From assembly GCF_014842265.1 (NCBI RefSeq), contig NZ_JACYVI010000003.1, positions 186,001 through 250,000 on the forward strand: a stretch of 64,000 nt of DNA, given 5' to 3'. The notes beneath the pieces are model-generated. The model saw only the letters and a list, made by a program, of their open reading frames with translations. It had not been told where the DNA came from and searched no databases. Made by a program: the position numbers and the translations under genes. Numbering within the stretch: position 1 is the first letter of the stretch; each line of letters opens with the position of its first letter. This document shows, piece after piece, positions 51,876-62,330 of the stretch. Origin of the DNA: Pseudomonas sp. CFBP 13711 (GTDB lineage Bacteria; Pseudomonadota; Gammaproteobacteria; Pseudomonadales; Pseudomonadaceae).

Positions 51876-54251
51876 TCAGGTTGGAGCGTCCTCTTCGGAC
51901 AGGAAGAACCAGGTTTCCAGTACCGAATCGGGGTTCAGAGAAACGCTTTCGATGCCCTGTTCCATCAGCCAGCGCGCCAGATCCGGGTGATCGGACGGGC
52001 CCTGGCCGCAGATGCCGATGTATTTGCCGGCCTTGTTGCAGGCCTGAATGGCGTAGGACAGCAGCTTCTTGACCGCAGGATTACGCTCGTCAAACAAGTG
52101 GGCGATGATCCCGGAGTCACGGTCCAGGCCCAGGGTCAGCTGGGTCAGGTCGTTGGAACCGATGGAGAAACCGTCGAAGAATTCGAGGAACTCATCGGCC
52201 ATCAGGGCGTTGGACGGCAGTTCGCACATCATGATCACGCGCAGACCGTTCTCGCCACGGGCCAGACCGTTCTCAGCAAGCAAATCGATAACCTGACTCG
52301 CTTCGCCCAGGGTGCGGACGAACGGCACCATGATTTCGACGTTGGTCAGGCCCATCTCGTTGCGTACGCGCTTGAGGGCACGGCATTCCAGCTCGAAGCA
52401 GTCGCGGAAGTTTTCGCTGATGTAACGCGACGCGCCACGGAAGCCCAGCATCGGGTTTTCTTCTTCCGGTTCGTAGAGTTTTCCGCCAATCAGGTTAGCG
52501 TATTCGTTGGACTTGAAGTCCGACAGGCGCACGATGACTTTTTTCGGCGAGAAGGCCGCTGCCAGGGTGCTGATGCCTTCCACCAGCTTCTCGACGTAGA
52601 AACCGACCGGATCGTTGTAACCGGCGATGCGCTTGTCGACGCTTTCCTTGATGTCCTGGGGCAGGTTGGCGTAGTTCAGCAGCGCCTTGGGGTGCACGCC
52701 GATCATGCGGTTGATGATGAATTCAAGACGCGCCAGGCCGATACCGGCGTTGGGCAGCTGGGCAAAATCAAAGGCGCGATCGGGGTTGCCGACGTTCATC
52801 ATGATCTTGAACGGCAGGTCAGGCATGGCGTCGACGGAGTTCTGCTTGATGTCGAAGCCCAGCTCGCCTTCGAAGATGTAACCGGTGTCGCCCTCGGCGC
52901 AGGACACGGTGACGCCCTGACCTTCCTGCAACAGCTCGGTGGCATTGCCGCAACCCACTACCGCCGGAATGCCCAGCTCGCGGGCAATGATCGCCGCGTG
53001 GCAGGTGCGCCCGCCGCGATTGGTGACGATGGCGCTGGCACGCTTCATGACCGGTTCCCAGTCCGGGTCGGTCATGTCGGAGACCAGCACGTCGCCGGGC
53101 TGGACTTTGTCCATCTCGGACACGTCCTTGATGATCCGCACCTTGCCGGCGCCGATGCGCTGGCCGATGGCGCGGCCTTCCACCAGAACGGTGCCCTTCT
53201 CCTTCAGCAGGTAACGCTCCATGACATTGGACGAACTGCGGCTTTTCACGGTCTCCGGACGCGCCTGCACGATGTACAGCTGGCCGTCGTCGCCGTCTTT
53301 GGCCCACTCGATGTCCATCGGGCACTGGTAGTGCTTTTCGATGATCATGGCCTGGCGTGCCAGGTTGCTGACTTCATCGTCGCTGAGACAGAAACGCGCG
53401 CGGTCGGCCAGGTCGACGTCGATGGTCTTGACCGATTTGCCGGCCTTGGCTTCTTCGCCGTAGATCATCTTGATCGCCTTGCTGCCCAGGTTGCGGCGCA
53501 GGATCGCCGGGCGACCGGCTTCAAGGGTGTTTTTATGAACGTAGAATTCGTCCGGGTTGACCGCGCCCTGGACGACGGTCTCGCCCAGGCCGTAGGCGCC
53601 GGTGATGAAAACCACGTCGCGGAAACCGGATTCGGTGTCCAGGGTGAACATCACGCCGGCGGTGCCGGTTTCAGAACGCACCATGCGCTGCACGCCAGCG
53701 GACAGCGCCACCAGCTTGTGGTCGAAACCCTGATGCACGCGGTAGGAAATGGCGCGGTCGTTGAACAGCGAGGCGAACACTTCTTTCGCCGCGCGGATCA
53801 CGTTTTCGACGCCACGGATGTTCAGGAAGGTTTCCTGCTGACCGGCGAAGGAGGCGTCCGGCAAATCTTCAGCGGTAGCGGAAGAGCGCACGGCCACCGC
53901 GATGTCCGGGTTGCCCGCCGAGAGCTCGGCGAAGGCGGTGCGGATTTCAGCGTTGAGCTTCTCGGGGAATTCAGCCTCCATGATCCACTGACGGATCTTG
54001 GCGCCGGTTCTGGCCAACTCGTTGACGTCGTCGACATCCAGCGCGTCGAGGGCCTGATGGATCTGATCGTTCAGGCCACTCTGCTCAAGAAAGTCACGGT
54101 ACGCCTGAGCGGTAGTGGCAAAGCCACCGGGAACGGACACGCCTGCGCCCGCCAGGTTGCTGATCATCTCGCCGAGGGATGCGTTCTTGCCCCCCACGTG
54201 CTCAACATCATGTTTGCCGAGCTTATCGAGGGAAACTACGTACTCTACCAA
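51876..54251 (-). CDS. ppsA: Phosphoenolpyruvate synthase
   Basis: Protein of 791 residues: an ATP-binding domain ([32 protein letters not shown]), a swivelling phospho-His domain ([17 protein letters not shown] with the catalytic His) and a PEP/pyruvate TIM barrel ([31 protein letters not shown] with the conserved Cys). It converts pyruvate and ATP to PEP, AMP and phosphate for gluconeogenesis. It is divergent from its regulator ppsR. Confidence 0.96.
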   Translation of the reverse strand: MVEYVVSLDKLGKHDVEHVGGKNASLGEMISNLAGAGVSVPGGFATTAQAYRDFLEQSGLNDQIHQALDALDVDDVNELARTGAKIRQWIMEAEFPEKLNAEIRTAFAELSAGNPDIAVAVRSSATAEDLPDASFAGQQETFLNIRGVENVIRAAKEVFASLFNDRAISYRVHQGFDHKLVALSAGVQRMVRSETGTAGVMFTLDTESGFRDVVFITGAYGLGETVVQGAVNPDEFYVHKNTLEAGRPAILRRNLGSKAIKMIYGEEAKAGKSVKTIDVDLADRARFCLSDDEVSNLARQAMIIEKHYQCPMDIEWAKDGDDGQLYIVQARPETVKSRSSSNVMERYLLKEKGTVLVEGRAIGQRIGAGKVRIIKDVSEMDKVQPGDVLVSDMTDPDWEPVMKRASAIVTNRGGRTCHAAIIARELGIPAVVGCGNATELLQEGQGVTVSCAEGDTGYIFEGELGFDIKQNSVDAMPDLPFKIMMNVGNPDRAFDFAQLPNAGIGLARLEFIINRMIGVHPKALLNYANLPQDIKESVDKRIAGYNDPVGFYVEKLVEGISTLAAAFSPKKVIVRLSDFKSNEYANLIGGKLYEPEEENPMLGFRGASRYISENFRDCFELECRALKRVRNEMGLTNVEIMVPFVRTLGEASQVIDLLAENGLARGENGLRVIMMCELPSNALMADEFLEFFDGFSIGSNDLTQLTLGLDRDSGIIAHLFDERNPAVKKLLSYAIQACNKAGKYIGICGQGPSDHPDLARWLMEQGIESVSLNPDSVLETWFFLSEEDAPT

Positions 54252-54400
54252 GGTGATCTCTCCACTAACCGGTTATTGTTGGAAATGCTTTGGTGCGGGA
54301 ATCGCGGCGATTGAAAACGGGTAGACTGCGGCCAGTCATGGCCCGCAAGCCGGCCTATCATATCCACAAATTGTCTTCAGCTTAAGGCCCCGGGGCGCAA

Positions 54401-55219
54401 ATGAAACGATCCGCTTTTTTCATCTCCGATGGCACCGGCATTACCGCCGAAACCCTTGGCCAGAGCCTGCTAGCGCAATTTGAAAACATTACATTCAACA
54501 AGTTCACGCGCCCCTATATCGACAGCGTCGAGAAGGCGCGGGCCATGGTGCAGCAAATCAACAAGGCCGCCGAGAAGGACGAAGCCCGCCCGATCATCTT
54601 CGACACCATCGTGAACCAGGACATCCGCGAGATTCTCGCGACCTCCGACGGCTTCATGATCGACATCTTCTCGACCTTCCTCGCCCCGCTGGAGCTGGAG
54701 CTTAGTTCACACTCGTCGTACTCGGTGGGGAAATCCCACTCCATCGGGCACAACTCCAATTACATGGAGCGGATCGAGGCGGTGAATTTCGCGCTGGACA
54801 ACGACGACGGCGCCAGAACCCATTATTACGATAAAGCCGACATCATTCTGGTGGGCGTCTCGCGCTGCGGCAAAACCCCGACCTGCCTGTACATGGCCAT
54901 GCAATTCGGCATCCGTGCGGCCAATTACCCGCTCACCGAAGACGACATGGAGCGCCTGCAGCTGCCCGCTGCGCTGAAACTGCACCGGGACAAGCTGTTC
55001 GGCCTGACCATCGACCCCGACCGCCTCACCGCCATCCGCCACGAACGCAAACCCAACAGCCGCTACGCCAGCTACGCCCAGTGCGAGTTCGAGGTGCGCG
55101 AAGTCGAGGGCCTGTTCCGCCGCGAAAACATCCCGCACATCAACTCCACGCATTTTTCGGTCGAGGAAATCTCGGCGAAGGTGCTGGTGGAGAAAGGCGT
55201 CGAGCGGCGGTTTAAGTAG
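54401..55219 (+). CDS. ppsR: PEP synthase regulatory kinase/phosphorylase (PSRP)
   Basis: Protein of 272 residues in the DUF299 family ([20 protein letters not shown]). The P-loop [15 protein letters not shown] (about 152-166) carries the family signature. It phosphorylates and dephosphorylates PpsA with ADP and phosphate to switch it off and on. The 149-base gap to ppsA holds both divergent promoters. Confidence 0.95.
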   Translation: MKRSAFFISDGTGITAETLGQSLLAQFENITFNKFTRPYIDSVEKARAMVQQINKAAEKDEARPIIFDTIVNQDIREILATSDGFMIDIFSTFLAPLELELSSHSSYSVGKSHSIGHNSNYMERIEAVNFALDNDDGARTHYYDKADIILVGVSRCGKTPTCLYMAMQFGIRAANYPLTEDDMERLQLPAALKLHRDKLFGLTIDPDRLTAIRHERKPNSRYASYAQCEFEVREVEGLFRRENIPHINSTHFSVEEISAKVLVEKGVERRFK

Positions 55220-55225
55220 CTGAGC

Positions 55226-55257
55226 AGCTGCAAGTTTGAAGCTACAAGCTGCAAGTT
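55226..55257. repeat. Short direct repeat AGCTGCAAGTT
   Basis: AGCTGCAAGTT occurs at 55226-55236 and 55247-55257 just after the ppsR stop. It is similar to small Pseudomonas intergenic repeats of the GCTGCAAGCTTCAAG kind; only two units here. Confidence 0.45.
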
Positions 55258-55282
55258 GACGGAGTCAGGCCTTGCCGTTCGG

Positions 55283-56473
55283 TCAGAAGCTGTCACCCGG
55301 CACGCGCACCCAACCTTCCATCAATACCCGTGCACTGCGGCTCATGATGGCTTTTTTGACTTGCCATTCGCCGTCGACCAGCACCGCTTCAGCGCCTACG
55401 CGCAGGGTTCCGGAGGGGTGGCCGAAGCGCACGGCGCTGCGTTCGCCGCCGCCCGCTGCCAGGTTGACCAGGGTGCCCGGAATCGCTGCCGCCGTGCCGA
55501 TCGCCACTGCCGCGGTGCCCATCATGGCGTGGTGCAGTTTGCCCATGGACATGGCGCGGACCAGCAAATCTGTGTCTTCGGTTGTGACGCGCTTGCCGCT
55601 GGAAGACAGGTATTCCGCGGGCGCGGCCACGAACGCCACTTTGGGTGTGTGCTGACGCGTCGCTGCCTCCTCGACAGTGCCGATCAGCCCCATGCGCACG
55701 GCCCCATAGGCGCGGATTGTCTCGAACATGCTCAGGGCTTTCGGGTCGCTGTTGATCGCGTCCTGCAATTCGCTGCCGGTATAACCGATGTCGCGGGCGT
55801 TGACGAAGATGGTCGGGATGCCGGCATTGATCATCGTCGCCTTGAACGTCCCGACGCCCGGCACTTCGAGGTCATCCACCAGATTGCCGGTAGGGAACAT
55901 CGAGCCGCCAGCGCCCTCCTCGTCGGCGGCCGGGTCCATGAACTCCAGCTGCACTTCCGCCGCCGGGAAGGTCACGCCATCGAGCTCGAAATCGCCGGCT
56001 TCCTGCACCGCGCCGTCGGTCATCGGCACGTGGGCGATGATGGTTTTGCCGATGTTGGCCTGCCAGATGCGCACTACCGCGACGCCGTTGCGGGGGATGC
56101 GCGCCGGGTCAACCAGACCGTTGCTGATGGCGAACGGGCCGACCGCCGCCGACAGGTTGCCGCAATTGCCGCTCCAGTCGACGAAGGCCTTGTCGATGGC
56201 AACTTGGCCGAACAGGTAATCGACGTCGTGATCGGCTTTCTCGCTCTTTGACAGGATCACCGTTTTGCTGGTGCTCGACGTCGCGCCGCCCATGCCATCG
56301 ATATGCTTGGCGTAGGGGTCGGGGCTGCCGATCACCCGCAGTAACAAGGCGTCACGGGCAGCGCCGGGGGTTTGCGCGGCTTCGGGCAGATCGTCCCGGA
56401 GGAAAAACACGCCCTTGCTGGTGCCACCGCGCATGTAGGTCGCGGGAATCTTGATCTGTGCTGTGGAAGCCAT
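55283..56473 (-). CDS. prpF: 2-methylaconitate cis-trans isomerase PrpF
   Basis: Protein of 396 residues of the PrpF/DUF453 family (KIPATYMRGGTSKGVFF; WSGNCGNLSAAVGPFAI; RFGHPSGTLRVGAE). It isomerises trans-2-methylaconitate, made by AcnD, to the cis form used by aconitase. Last gene of the operon here; ppsR converges on it 63 bases away. Confidence 0.94.
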   Translation of the reverse strand: MASTAQIKIPATYMRGGTSKGVFFLRDDLPEAAQTPGAARDALLLRVIGSPDPYAKHIDGMGGATSSTSKTVILSKSEKADHDVDYLFGQVAIDKAFVDWSGNCGNLSAAVGPFAISNGLVDPARIPRNGVAVVRIWQANIGKTIIAHVPMTDGAVQEAGDFELDGVTFPAAEVQLEFMDPAADEEGAGGSMFPTGNLVDDLEVPGVGTFKATMINAGIPTIFVNARDIGYTGSELQDAINSDPKALSMFETIRAYGAVRMGLIGTVEEAATRQHTPKVAFVAAPAEYLSSSGKRVTTEDTDLLVRAMSMGKLHHAMMGTAAVAIGTAAAIPGTLVNLAAGGGERSAVRFGHPSGTLRVGAEAVLVDGEWQVKKAIMSRSARVLMEGWVRVPGDSF

Positions 56474-56500
56474 GAACTGTTCCTTCTTGTCCTTTCTTAT

Positions 56501-56536
56501 ATAGAGAGCAGAGCGCGCATAGAGAGCAGAGCGCGC
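56501..56536. repeat. Tandem 18-base duplication between acnD and prpF
   Basis: ATAGAGAGCAGAGCGCGC occurs twice in succession (56501-56518, 56519-56536) in the spacer between the acnD stop and prpF. It could affect mRNA folding between the two genes, or be a recent slippage event. Confidence 0.7.
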
Positions 56537-56542
56537 GTCAGC

Positions 56543-59137
56543 TCAGGCGACGGCCGAGGATTCGAGGAAGTCCTGGGCGAAGCGTTGCAATACGCCGCCG
56601 GCTTCGTAGATCAACACCTCTTCCCCCGTGTCGAGGCGGCAGGTCACCGGCACCTCCACGCGCTCGCCATTCTTGCGCTGGATGATCAGCGTCAGCGTGG
56701 CACCCGGCGTGCGCGCGCCGATCACATCGTAGATTTCACTGCCATCGATGCCCAGGGTCAGGCGATTGGTGCCCGGCTTGAACTCCAGCGGCAGCACGCC
56801 CATGCCCACCAGATTGGTGCGGTGGATGCGCTCGAAGCCTTCGGCGACGATGACTTCGACGCCCGCCAGGCGCACGCCCTTGGCGGCCCAGTCCCGGGAC
56901 GAACCCTGGCCGTAATCGGCGCCGGCGATGATGATCAGCGGCTGCTTGCGCGCCATATAGGTTTCGATGGCCTCCCACATCCGCGTGACCTGGCCTTCCG
57001 GCTCGATCCGCGCGTAGGAACCCTGCTTGACCTTGCCGTTCTCCAGCACCATTTCATTGAACAGCTTGGGGTTGGCGAAGGTGGCGCGCTGGGCCGTCAG
57101 GTGATCGCCGCGATGGGTGGCGTAGGAGTTGAAGTCCTCTTCCGGCAGGCCCATTTTGTCCAGGTATTCGCCGGCCGCGCTGTCAAGCATGATCGCGTTA
57201 GACGGCGACAGGTGATCGGTGGTGATGTTGTCCGGCAACACCGCCAGCGGACGCATGCCCTTGAGGGTTCTCTCGCCGGCCAGGGCGCCTTCCCAGTACG
57301 GCGGGCGGCGAATGTACGTGCTCATCGGCCGCCAGTCGTAAAGCGGCGCGACTTTCGGCCCGGTATCTTCGTGGATGGCGAACATCGGGATGTACACCTG
57401 ACGGAACTGCTCCGGCTTGACCGAGGCCTTCACCACCTGGTCAATTTCGGTGTCAGTTGGCCAGAGGTCTTTCAGGCGGATTTCTTGGCCGTTCGGGCCA
57501 AGACCCAGCACATCTTTCTCGATATCGAAGCGGATCGTTCCGGCGATGGCGTAGGCCACCACCAGCGGCGGCGAGGCGAGAAAGGCCTGCTTGGCGTAAG
57601 GGTGAATGCGCCCGTCGAAGTTGCGGTTGCCCGAAAGCACTGCCGTGGCGTACAGGTCGCGGTCGATGATTTCCTGCTGGATCAAGGGGTCCAGCGCGCC
57701 AGACATGCCGTTGCAGGTGGTGCACGCGAACGCGACGATGCCGAAACCCAGTTGCTCCAGCTCGCCGGTCAGCCCCGCTTCGTCGAGGTACAGCGCGACG
57801 GTCTTCGAGCCCGGCGCCAGGGACGACTTGACCCAGGGTTTGCGTGTCAGTCCCAGGCGATTGGCGTTGCGCGCCAGCAAGCCTGCAGCGATGACGTTGC
57901 GCGGGTTGCTGGTGTTGGTGCAACTGGTGATGGCGGCAATGATCACCGCGCCGTCCGGCATTTGGCCCGGGGTTTCCTCCCACGGCGCCGCAATGCCTTT
58001 GGCGGCGAGATCAGAAGTGGCTACACGTGCGTGTGGGTTGGACGGCCCGGCCATGTTGCGCACGACGCTGGACAAGTCGAAACGCAGCACGCGCTCATAT
58101 TCGGCCGTGACCAGACTGTCGGCCCACAACCCGGTATGACGGGCGAAGGCTTCGACCAGCTGCACTTGCTGGTCTTCGCGACCGGTCAGCCGGAGATAGT
58201 CGATGGTCTGTTGATCAATGCTGAACATAGCGGCGGTTGCGCCGTATTCGGGGGCCATGTTCGAGATGGTCGCACGGTCGCCGAGGGTCAGCGCGCGGGC
58301 CCCTTCGCCGTAGAACTCAAGGTACGCGCCGACGACCTTTTGCTGACGCAAGTATTCGGTGAGCGCCAGCACCACGTCGGTGGCGGTAATGCCCGACTGC
58401 GGACGGCCTGACAGTTCGACGCCGATGATGTCCGGCAGGCGCATCCACGAGGCACGGCCGAGCATGACGTTCTCGGCTTCAAGGCCACCGACACCAATGG
58501 CGACGACGCCCAGCGCATCCACGTGAGGCGTGTGGCTGTCGGTGCCGACCAGCGTATCCGGGAAGGCGACGCCATTCAGCGTCTGGATCACCGGCGACAT
58601 CCGCTCCAGATTGATCTGATGCATGATGCCGTTGCCCGGCGGGATCACTTCGACGTTCTTGAACGCCTGCTTGGTCCAGTTGATGAAGTGGAAGCGGTCT
58701 TCGTTGCGACGGTCTTCAATCGCCCGGTTCTTGCTGAACGCGTCCGGGTCGTAGCCCCCGCATTCGACGGCCAGCGAGTGGTCGACGATCAACTGCACGG
58801 GCACCACGGGATTGACCTGCGCGGGGTCGCCGCCCATGTCGGCAATGGCATCGCGCAAGCCGGCGAGGTCCACCAGCGCGGTCTGACCGAGGATGTCGTG
58901 GCAGACCACGCGCGCCGGAAACCACGGAAAGTCGAGGTCGCGCTTGCGTTCGATCAGTTGCGTGAGCGAGGCCGTCAGCGTCGTCGGATGGCAACGGCGC
59001 ACCAGGTTTTCAGCGAGCACGCGGGAGGTGTAAGGCAGCGTGGCGTAGGCGCCGGGCTTGATTGCATCGACCGCCGCGCGGGCATCGAAATAATCCAGCG
59101 CAGTGCCGGGCAGGGCTTTGCGGTATTCAGTGTTCAT
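56543..59137 (-). CDS. acnD: Fe/S-dependent 2-methylcitrate dehydratase AcnD
   Basis: Aconitase-family enzyme of 864 residues. The [4Fe-4S] cysteines are in place: one in the ITSCTNTSNP region and the pair in FACTTCNGMSGA. Substrate and cluster motifs TDSHTPHVDALG and GADYGQGSSRDWAAKG are intact. It dehydrates 2-methylcitrate to the trans-2-methylaconitate used by PrpF, replacing PrpD. It lies in the usual acnD-prpF order. Confidence 0.95.
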   Translation of the reverse strand: MNTEYRKALPGTALDYFDARAAVDAIKPGAYATLPYTSRVLAENLVRRCHPTTLTASLTQLIERKRDLDFPWFPARVVCHDILGQTALVDLAGLRDAIADMGGDPAQVNPVVPVQLIVDHSLAVECGGYDPDAFSKNRAIEDRRNEDRFHFINWTKQAFKNVEVIPPGNGIMHQINLERMSPVIQTLNGVAFPDTLVGTDSHTPHVDALGVVAIGVGGLEAENVMLGRASWMRLPDIIGVELSGRPQSGITATDVVLALTEYLRQQKVVGAYLEFYGEGARALTLGDRATISNMAPEYGATAAMFSIDQQTIDYLRLTGREDQQVQLVEAFARHTGLWADSLVTAEYERVLRFDLSSVVRNMAGPSNPHARVATSDLAAKGIAAPWEETPGQMPDGAVIIAAITSCTNTSNPRNVIAAGLLARNANRLGLTRKPWVKSSLAPGSKTVALYLDEAGLTGELEQLGFGIVAFACTTCNGMSGALDPLIQQEIIDRDLYATAVLSGNRNFDGRIHPYAKQAFLASPPLVVAYAIAGTIRFDIEKDVLGLGPNGQEIRLKDLWPTDTEIDQVVKASVKPEQFRQVYIPMFAIHEDTGPKVAPLYDWRPMSTYIRRPPYWEGALAGERTLKGMRPLAVLPDNITTDHLSPSNAIMLDSAAGEYLDKMGLPEEDFNSYATHRGDHLTAQRATFANPKLFNEMVLENGKVKQGSYARIEPEGQVTRMWEAIETYMARKQPLIIIAGADYGQGSSRDWAAKGVRLAGVEVIVAEGFERIHRTNLVGMGVLPLEFKPGTNRLTLGIDGSEIYDVIGARTPGATLTLIIQRKNGERVEVPVTCRLDTGEEVLIYEAGGVLQRFAQDFLESSAVA

Positions 59138-59248
59138 CGTCAGGACTCGATCACGGTAGTTTCAAAAGGCGGGGGATTGCACCGGCCTTGAACTGAGCAC
59201 GCTCCCACAGGAATTAGTCTCAGTCTTCAGTCAGTGGCCCCTGCCCCA

Positions 59249-60376
59249 TCAGCGCTGTTCGATGGGCACGAATGTGCGCTGTTCGACGCCGATGTATTCG
59301 GCGCTCGGTCGGATGATGCGGTTGTTGGCGCGCTGTTCGAACACGTGGGAGGCCCAGCCGGTCAGGCGCGAGCAGACGAAGATCGGGGTGAACAGCTTGG
59401 TCGGGATGCCCATGAAGTGGTACGCCGAGGCGTGATAGAAGTCGGCGTTGGGGAACAGCTTCTTCTGCTCCCACATGGTCTTGTCGATGGCTTCGGAGAC
59501 CGGGAACAACACCGTGTCGCCCACCTCCTCCGCGAGCTTTTTCGACCAGCCCTTGATCACCTCGTTACGCGGGTCGTTGTCCTTATAGATCGCGTGACCG
59601 AAGCCCATGATCTTGTCCTTGCGTTCGAGCATCGCCAAGGTGCCCTGGGTGGCTTCTTCGGCGGACGAGAACTTCTGGATCATCTCCATCGCCGCTTCAT
59701 TGGCGCCGCCGTGCAAAGGCCCGCGCAACGTGCCAATGGACGCCGTGATGCAGGAAAAAAGATCGGACAGGGTCGATGCGCAGACCCGGGCGGTGAAGGT
59801 CGAGGCGTTGAATTCGTGCTCGGCGTAAAGAATCAGCGACACGTCCATGACCTTGCGGTGCAATTCGCTCGGCGCCTTGTCCAGCAACAGCTTCAGGAAG
59901 TGCCCGGCGATGGACACCTCATCGGTAACGCAGTCGATGCGCTTGCCGTCATGGCTGAAGCGGTACCAGTAGCACATGATCGCCGGGAACGCGGCGAGCA
60001 GCCGGTCGGTGGAATCGAGCTGGTCGGCGAAGCTTGCTTCGGGCTCGAGGTTGCCGAGCATCGAGCAACCGGTGCGCATCACGTCCATGGGGTGGGTGTC
60101 GGCGGGGATGCGCTCAAGCACTTCTTTCAGCGCCTGGGGCAGGTCACGCAGGCCCTGGAGTTTCTTCAGGTAACCGTCGAGCTGCGGCTGGGTTGGCAGT
60201 TCGCCGTACAGCAGCAGGTACGCGACTTCTTCGAATCGGGCGTCGGCGGCGAGTTCACGCACGTCATAGCCGCGGTAGGTCAATCCGGCGCCGGCCTGGC
60301 CGACGGTGGACAACGCGGTCTGTCCGGCCACCTGGCCTCGCAGGCCTGCGCCGCTCAATACTTTTGCTTCAGCCAT
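59249..60376 (-). CDS. prpC: 2-methylcitrate synthase
   Basis: Citrate-synthase-type enzyme of 375 residues (TYRGYDVRELAAD; LHGGANEAAMEMI; GFGHAIYKDNDPR; CSRLTGWASHVFEQ). It condenses propionyl-CoA with oxaloacetate. It lies between prpB (55-base gap) and acnD (111-base gap, the only sizeable gap in the operon, holding a short REP-like GCTCCCACAGG remnant at about 59198). Confidence 0.95.
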   Translation of the reverse strand: MAEAKVLSGAGLRGQVAGQTALSTVGQAGAGLTYRGYDVRELAADARFEEVAYLLLYGELPTQPQLDGYLKKLQGLRDLPQALKEVLERIPADTHPMDVMRTGCSMLGNLEPEASFADQLDSTDRLLAAFPAIMCYWYRFSHDGKRIDCVTDEVSIAGHFLKLLLDKAPSELHRKVMDVSLILYAEHEFNASTFTARVCASTLSDLFSCITASIGTLRGPLHGGANEAAMEMIQKFSSAEEATQGTLAMLERKDKIMGFGHAIYKDNDPRNEVIKGWSKKLAEEVGDTVLFPVSEAIDKTMWEQKKLFPNADFYHASAYHFMGIPTKLFTPIFVCSRLTGWASHVFEQRANNRIIRPSAEYIGVEQRTFVPIEQR

Positions 60377-60430
60377 TGCTGTCTCCAGTCTTGTAGTTGT
60401 GTGGGAATCGGCAATTCATTTGCGGCTTTT

Positions 60431-61330
60431 CTACGATTTCTTCTGCGCAAACAGGGCATCGAGCTTCTGCTCGAATGCGTGATAGTCGATGCGCTCGTAC
60501 AACTCCATACGCGTCTGCATGGTGTCGACGACGTTCTTCTGGGTGCCGTCGCGACGAATCGCGGTGTAGACGTTTTCCGCCGCCTTGTTCATCGCCCGGA
60601 ACGCCGACAGCGGGTACAGCACCAGCGCCACTTCAGCGGACTTCAGCTCGTCGGTGGTGAACAGCGGCGTCGAGCCGAATTCGGTGATATTGGCGAGGAT
60701 CGGCGCCTTCACCCGTGACGCAAACAGCTTGTACATCTCAAGCTCGGTGATCGCTTCCGGGAAGACCATGTCGGCGCCCGCTTCGATGCACGCAGCGGCG
60801 CGGTCCAGAGCAGACTCTAGCCCTTCCACCGCCAGCGCATCGGTGCGCGCCATGATCACGAAACTGTCGTCGGTTCGCGCATCAACCGCCGCCTTGATGC
60901 GGTCGACCATCTCCTGCTGCGAGACGATTTCCTTGCCGGGCCGGTGACCGCAGCGCTTGGCGCCGACCTGATCTTCAATGTGCATCGCCGCCGCGCCGAA
61001 CTTGATCATCGACTTCACCGTGCGCGCCACGTTGAACGCCGAGGCACCGAAGCCGGTGTCGACGTCCACCAACAGCGGCAGGTCGCAGACGTCGGTGATG
61101 CGGCGCACGTCGGTGAGCACATCGTCCAGACCGGTAATGCCGAGGTCCGGCACGCCCAGGGAACCCGCCGCAACACCGCCGCCGGACAGGTAAATGGCCT
61201 TGAAGCCGGCCCGTTGCGCCAGCAGCGCGTGGTTGGCGTTGATCGTGCCGACCACTTGCAGCGGATGCTCGCTGGCAACGGCGTCACGGAAGCGTTGGCC
61301 GGGAGTGGTTCTTGTGGTTCTTGTGGTCAT
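60431..61330 (-). CDS. prpB: 2-methylisocitrate lyase
   Basis: Enzyme of 299 residues in the isocitrate lyase/PEP mutase fold. Signature catalytic loop [13 protein letters not shown] with the catalytic Cys, and [14 protein letters not shown] are intact. It splits 2-methylisocitrate into pyruvate and succinate. Its start codon overlaps the regulator stop by four bases (61327-61330). Confidence 0.95.
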   Translation of the reverse strand: MTTRTTRTTPGQRFRDAVASEHPLQVVGTINANHALLAQRAGFKAIYLSGGGVAAGSLGVPDLGITGLDDVLTDVRRITDVCDLPLLVDVDTGFGASAFNVARTVKSMIKFGAAAMHIEDQVGAKRCGHRPGKEIVSQQEMVDRIKAAVDARTDDSFVIMARTDALAVEGLESALDRAAACIEAGADMVFPEAITELEMYKLFASRVKAPILANITEFGSTPLFTTDELKSAEVALVLYPLSAFRAMNKAAENVYTAIRRDGTQKNVVDTMQTRMELYERIDYHAFEQKLDALFAQKKS

Positions 61331-62064
61331 TGTTCACCTCGGGCAGTGGCAGCGTGGAAGTGCTGCTCAATATTGCGTTTGGATGCGGCAATGTGGCGGC
61401 GCATCAACAGCTCGGCCAGCTCGCCGTCACGGTCGGCGATGGCGTCGAGAATACGGTGGTGCTCGGCGAACGCCTGGCGCGGGCGGTTGGGCGTTGTCGA
61501 GAACTGAATGCGGTACATGCGCACCAGTTGATAGAGGTCATCGCAGAGCATCTGGGTCAGCGTGCTGTTGCGCGCGCCCTGGATGATCCGGTAATGAAAG
61601 TCGAAATCGCCTTCCTGCTGGTAATAGCCGACGCCGGCCTGGAAGGCGCTGTCGCATTCGTGGGTTTCCAGCACGCGGCGCAAGTCGTCGACTTCTTCAA
61701 CCGTCATGCGCTCGGCAGCGAGTCGACAGGCCATGCCTTCGAGGGATTCGCGGATTTCGTACAGCTCGACCAGTTCGGCATGGCTCAGCGAGACCACGCG
61801 AGCGCCGACGTGGGGCACGCGGACCAACAGGCGCTGGCCTTCGAGCCGGTGAATGGCCTCGCGCAACGGCCCTCGGCTGATGCCGTAAGTGCGCGCCAGT
61901 TCGGGCTCGGAGATCTTGCTGCCGGGGGCGATATCGCCCTTGACGATAGCCGCCTGAATACGGCGGAACACGTTCTCGGACAGGGTCTCGGCATCCACCG
62001 GAGAGGCAGGCAGAATTTCTGCGGCATCCAAAATTGTTGACACCTGCTGATTGAATGCCCGCAA
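61327..62064 (-). CDS. GntR-family (FCD) regulator of the 2-methylcitrate operon
   Basis: Regulator of 245 residues: N-terminal winged helix-turn-helix ([20 protein letters not shown]) and a C-terminal all-helical FCD ligand domain ([18 protein letters not shown], then [13 protein letters not shown]). First gene of the operon and translationally coupled to prpB, as in other Pseudomonas. A palindrome at 62105-62118 sits 41 bases upstream of its start and is a candidate operator, implying autoregulation. The effector is probably a methylcitrate-cycle intermediate. Confidence 0.88.
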   Translation of the reverse strand: MRAFNQQVSTILDAAEILPASPVDAETLSENVFRRIQAAIVKGDIAPGSKISEPELARTYGISRGPLREAIHRLEGQRLLVRVPHVGARVVSLSHAELVELYEIRESLEGMACRLAAERMTVEEVDDLRRVLETHECDSAFQAGVGYYQQEGDFDFHYRIIQGARNSTLTQMLCDDLYQLVRMYRIQFSTTPNRPRQAFAEHHRILDAIADRDGELAELLMRRHIAASKRNIEQHFHAATARGEQ

Positions 62065-62104
62065 ATCTAGCGAAAGATGCCAGATTCGTCAAAGCAAAAC
62101 GATC

Positions 62105-62118
62105 GATTGTCGACAATC
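62105..62118. promoter_or_regulatory. Palindromic candidate operator for the GntR regulator
   Basis: GATTGTCGACAATC is a perfect 14-base palindrome. Its GTCGAC core with flanking AT is typical of FCD-type GntR sites. It lies upstream of gntR on its transcript side. Confidence 0.65.
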
Positions 62119-62330
62119 ATCTAATAGCGACACATTTTGACGAAAAGTCCGACAGCCCGTATCCGCGCCGCCCTTCGCTGGTGCCATAAAAGCTTCATGC
62201 TAGAATGCCGGCCGCCTCAGAACGCCCACGCGGGCAGCAGGCGGCTTTCGCAGGAGCGGCACCCTTGGTCAAACCAAAACCACTTTTCGACGTCAAAGCA
62301 GCTTCTTCACTTTTCATCGCGCCTGGACTT

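Noticed and set aside
51843..54314. 823-codon plus-strand frame opposite ppsA
   Set aside because: Antisense shadow caused by high GC at third positions; ppsA on the other strand has all catalytic motifs.
56372..58411. 679-codon plus-strand frame opposite acnD
   Set aside because: Same reason: acnD carries the cluster cysteines and the shadow has no recognisable domain.
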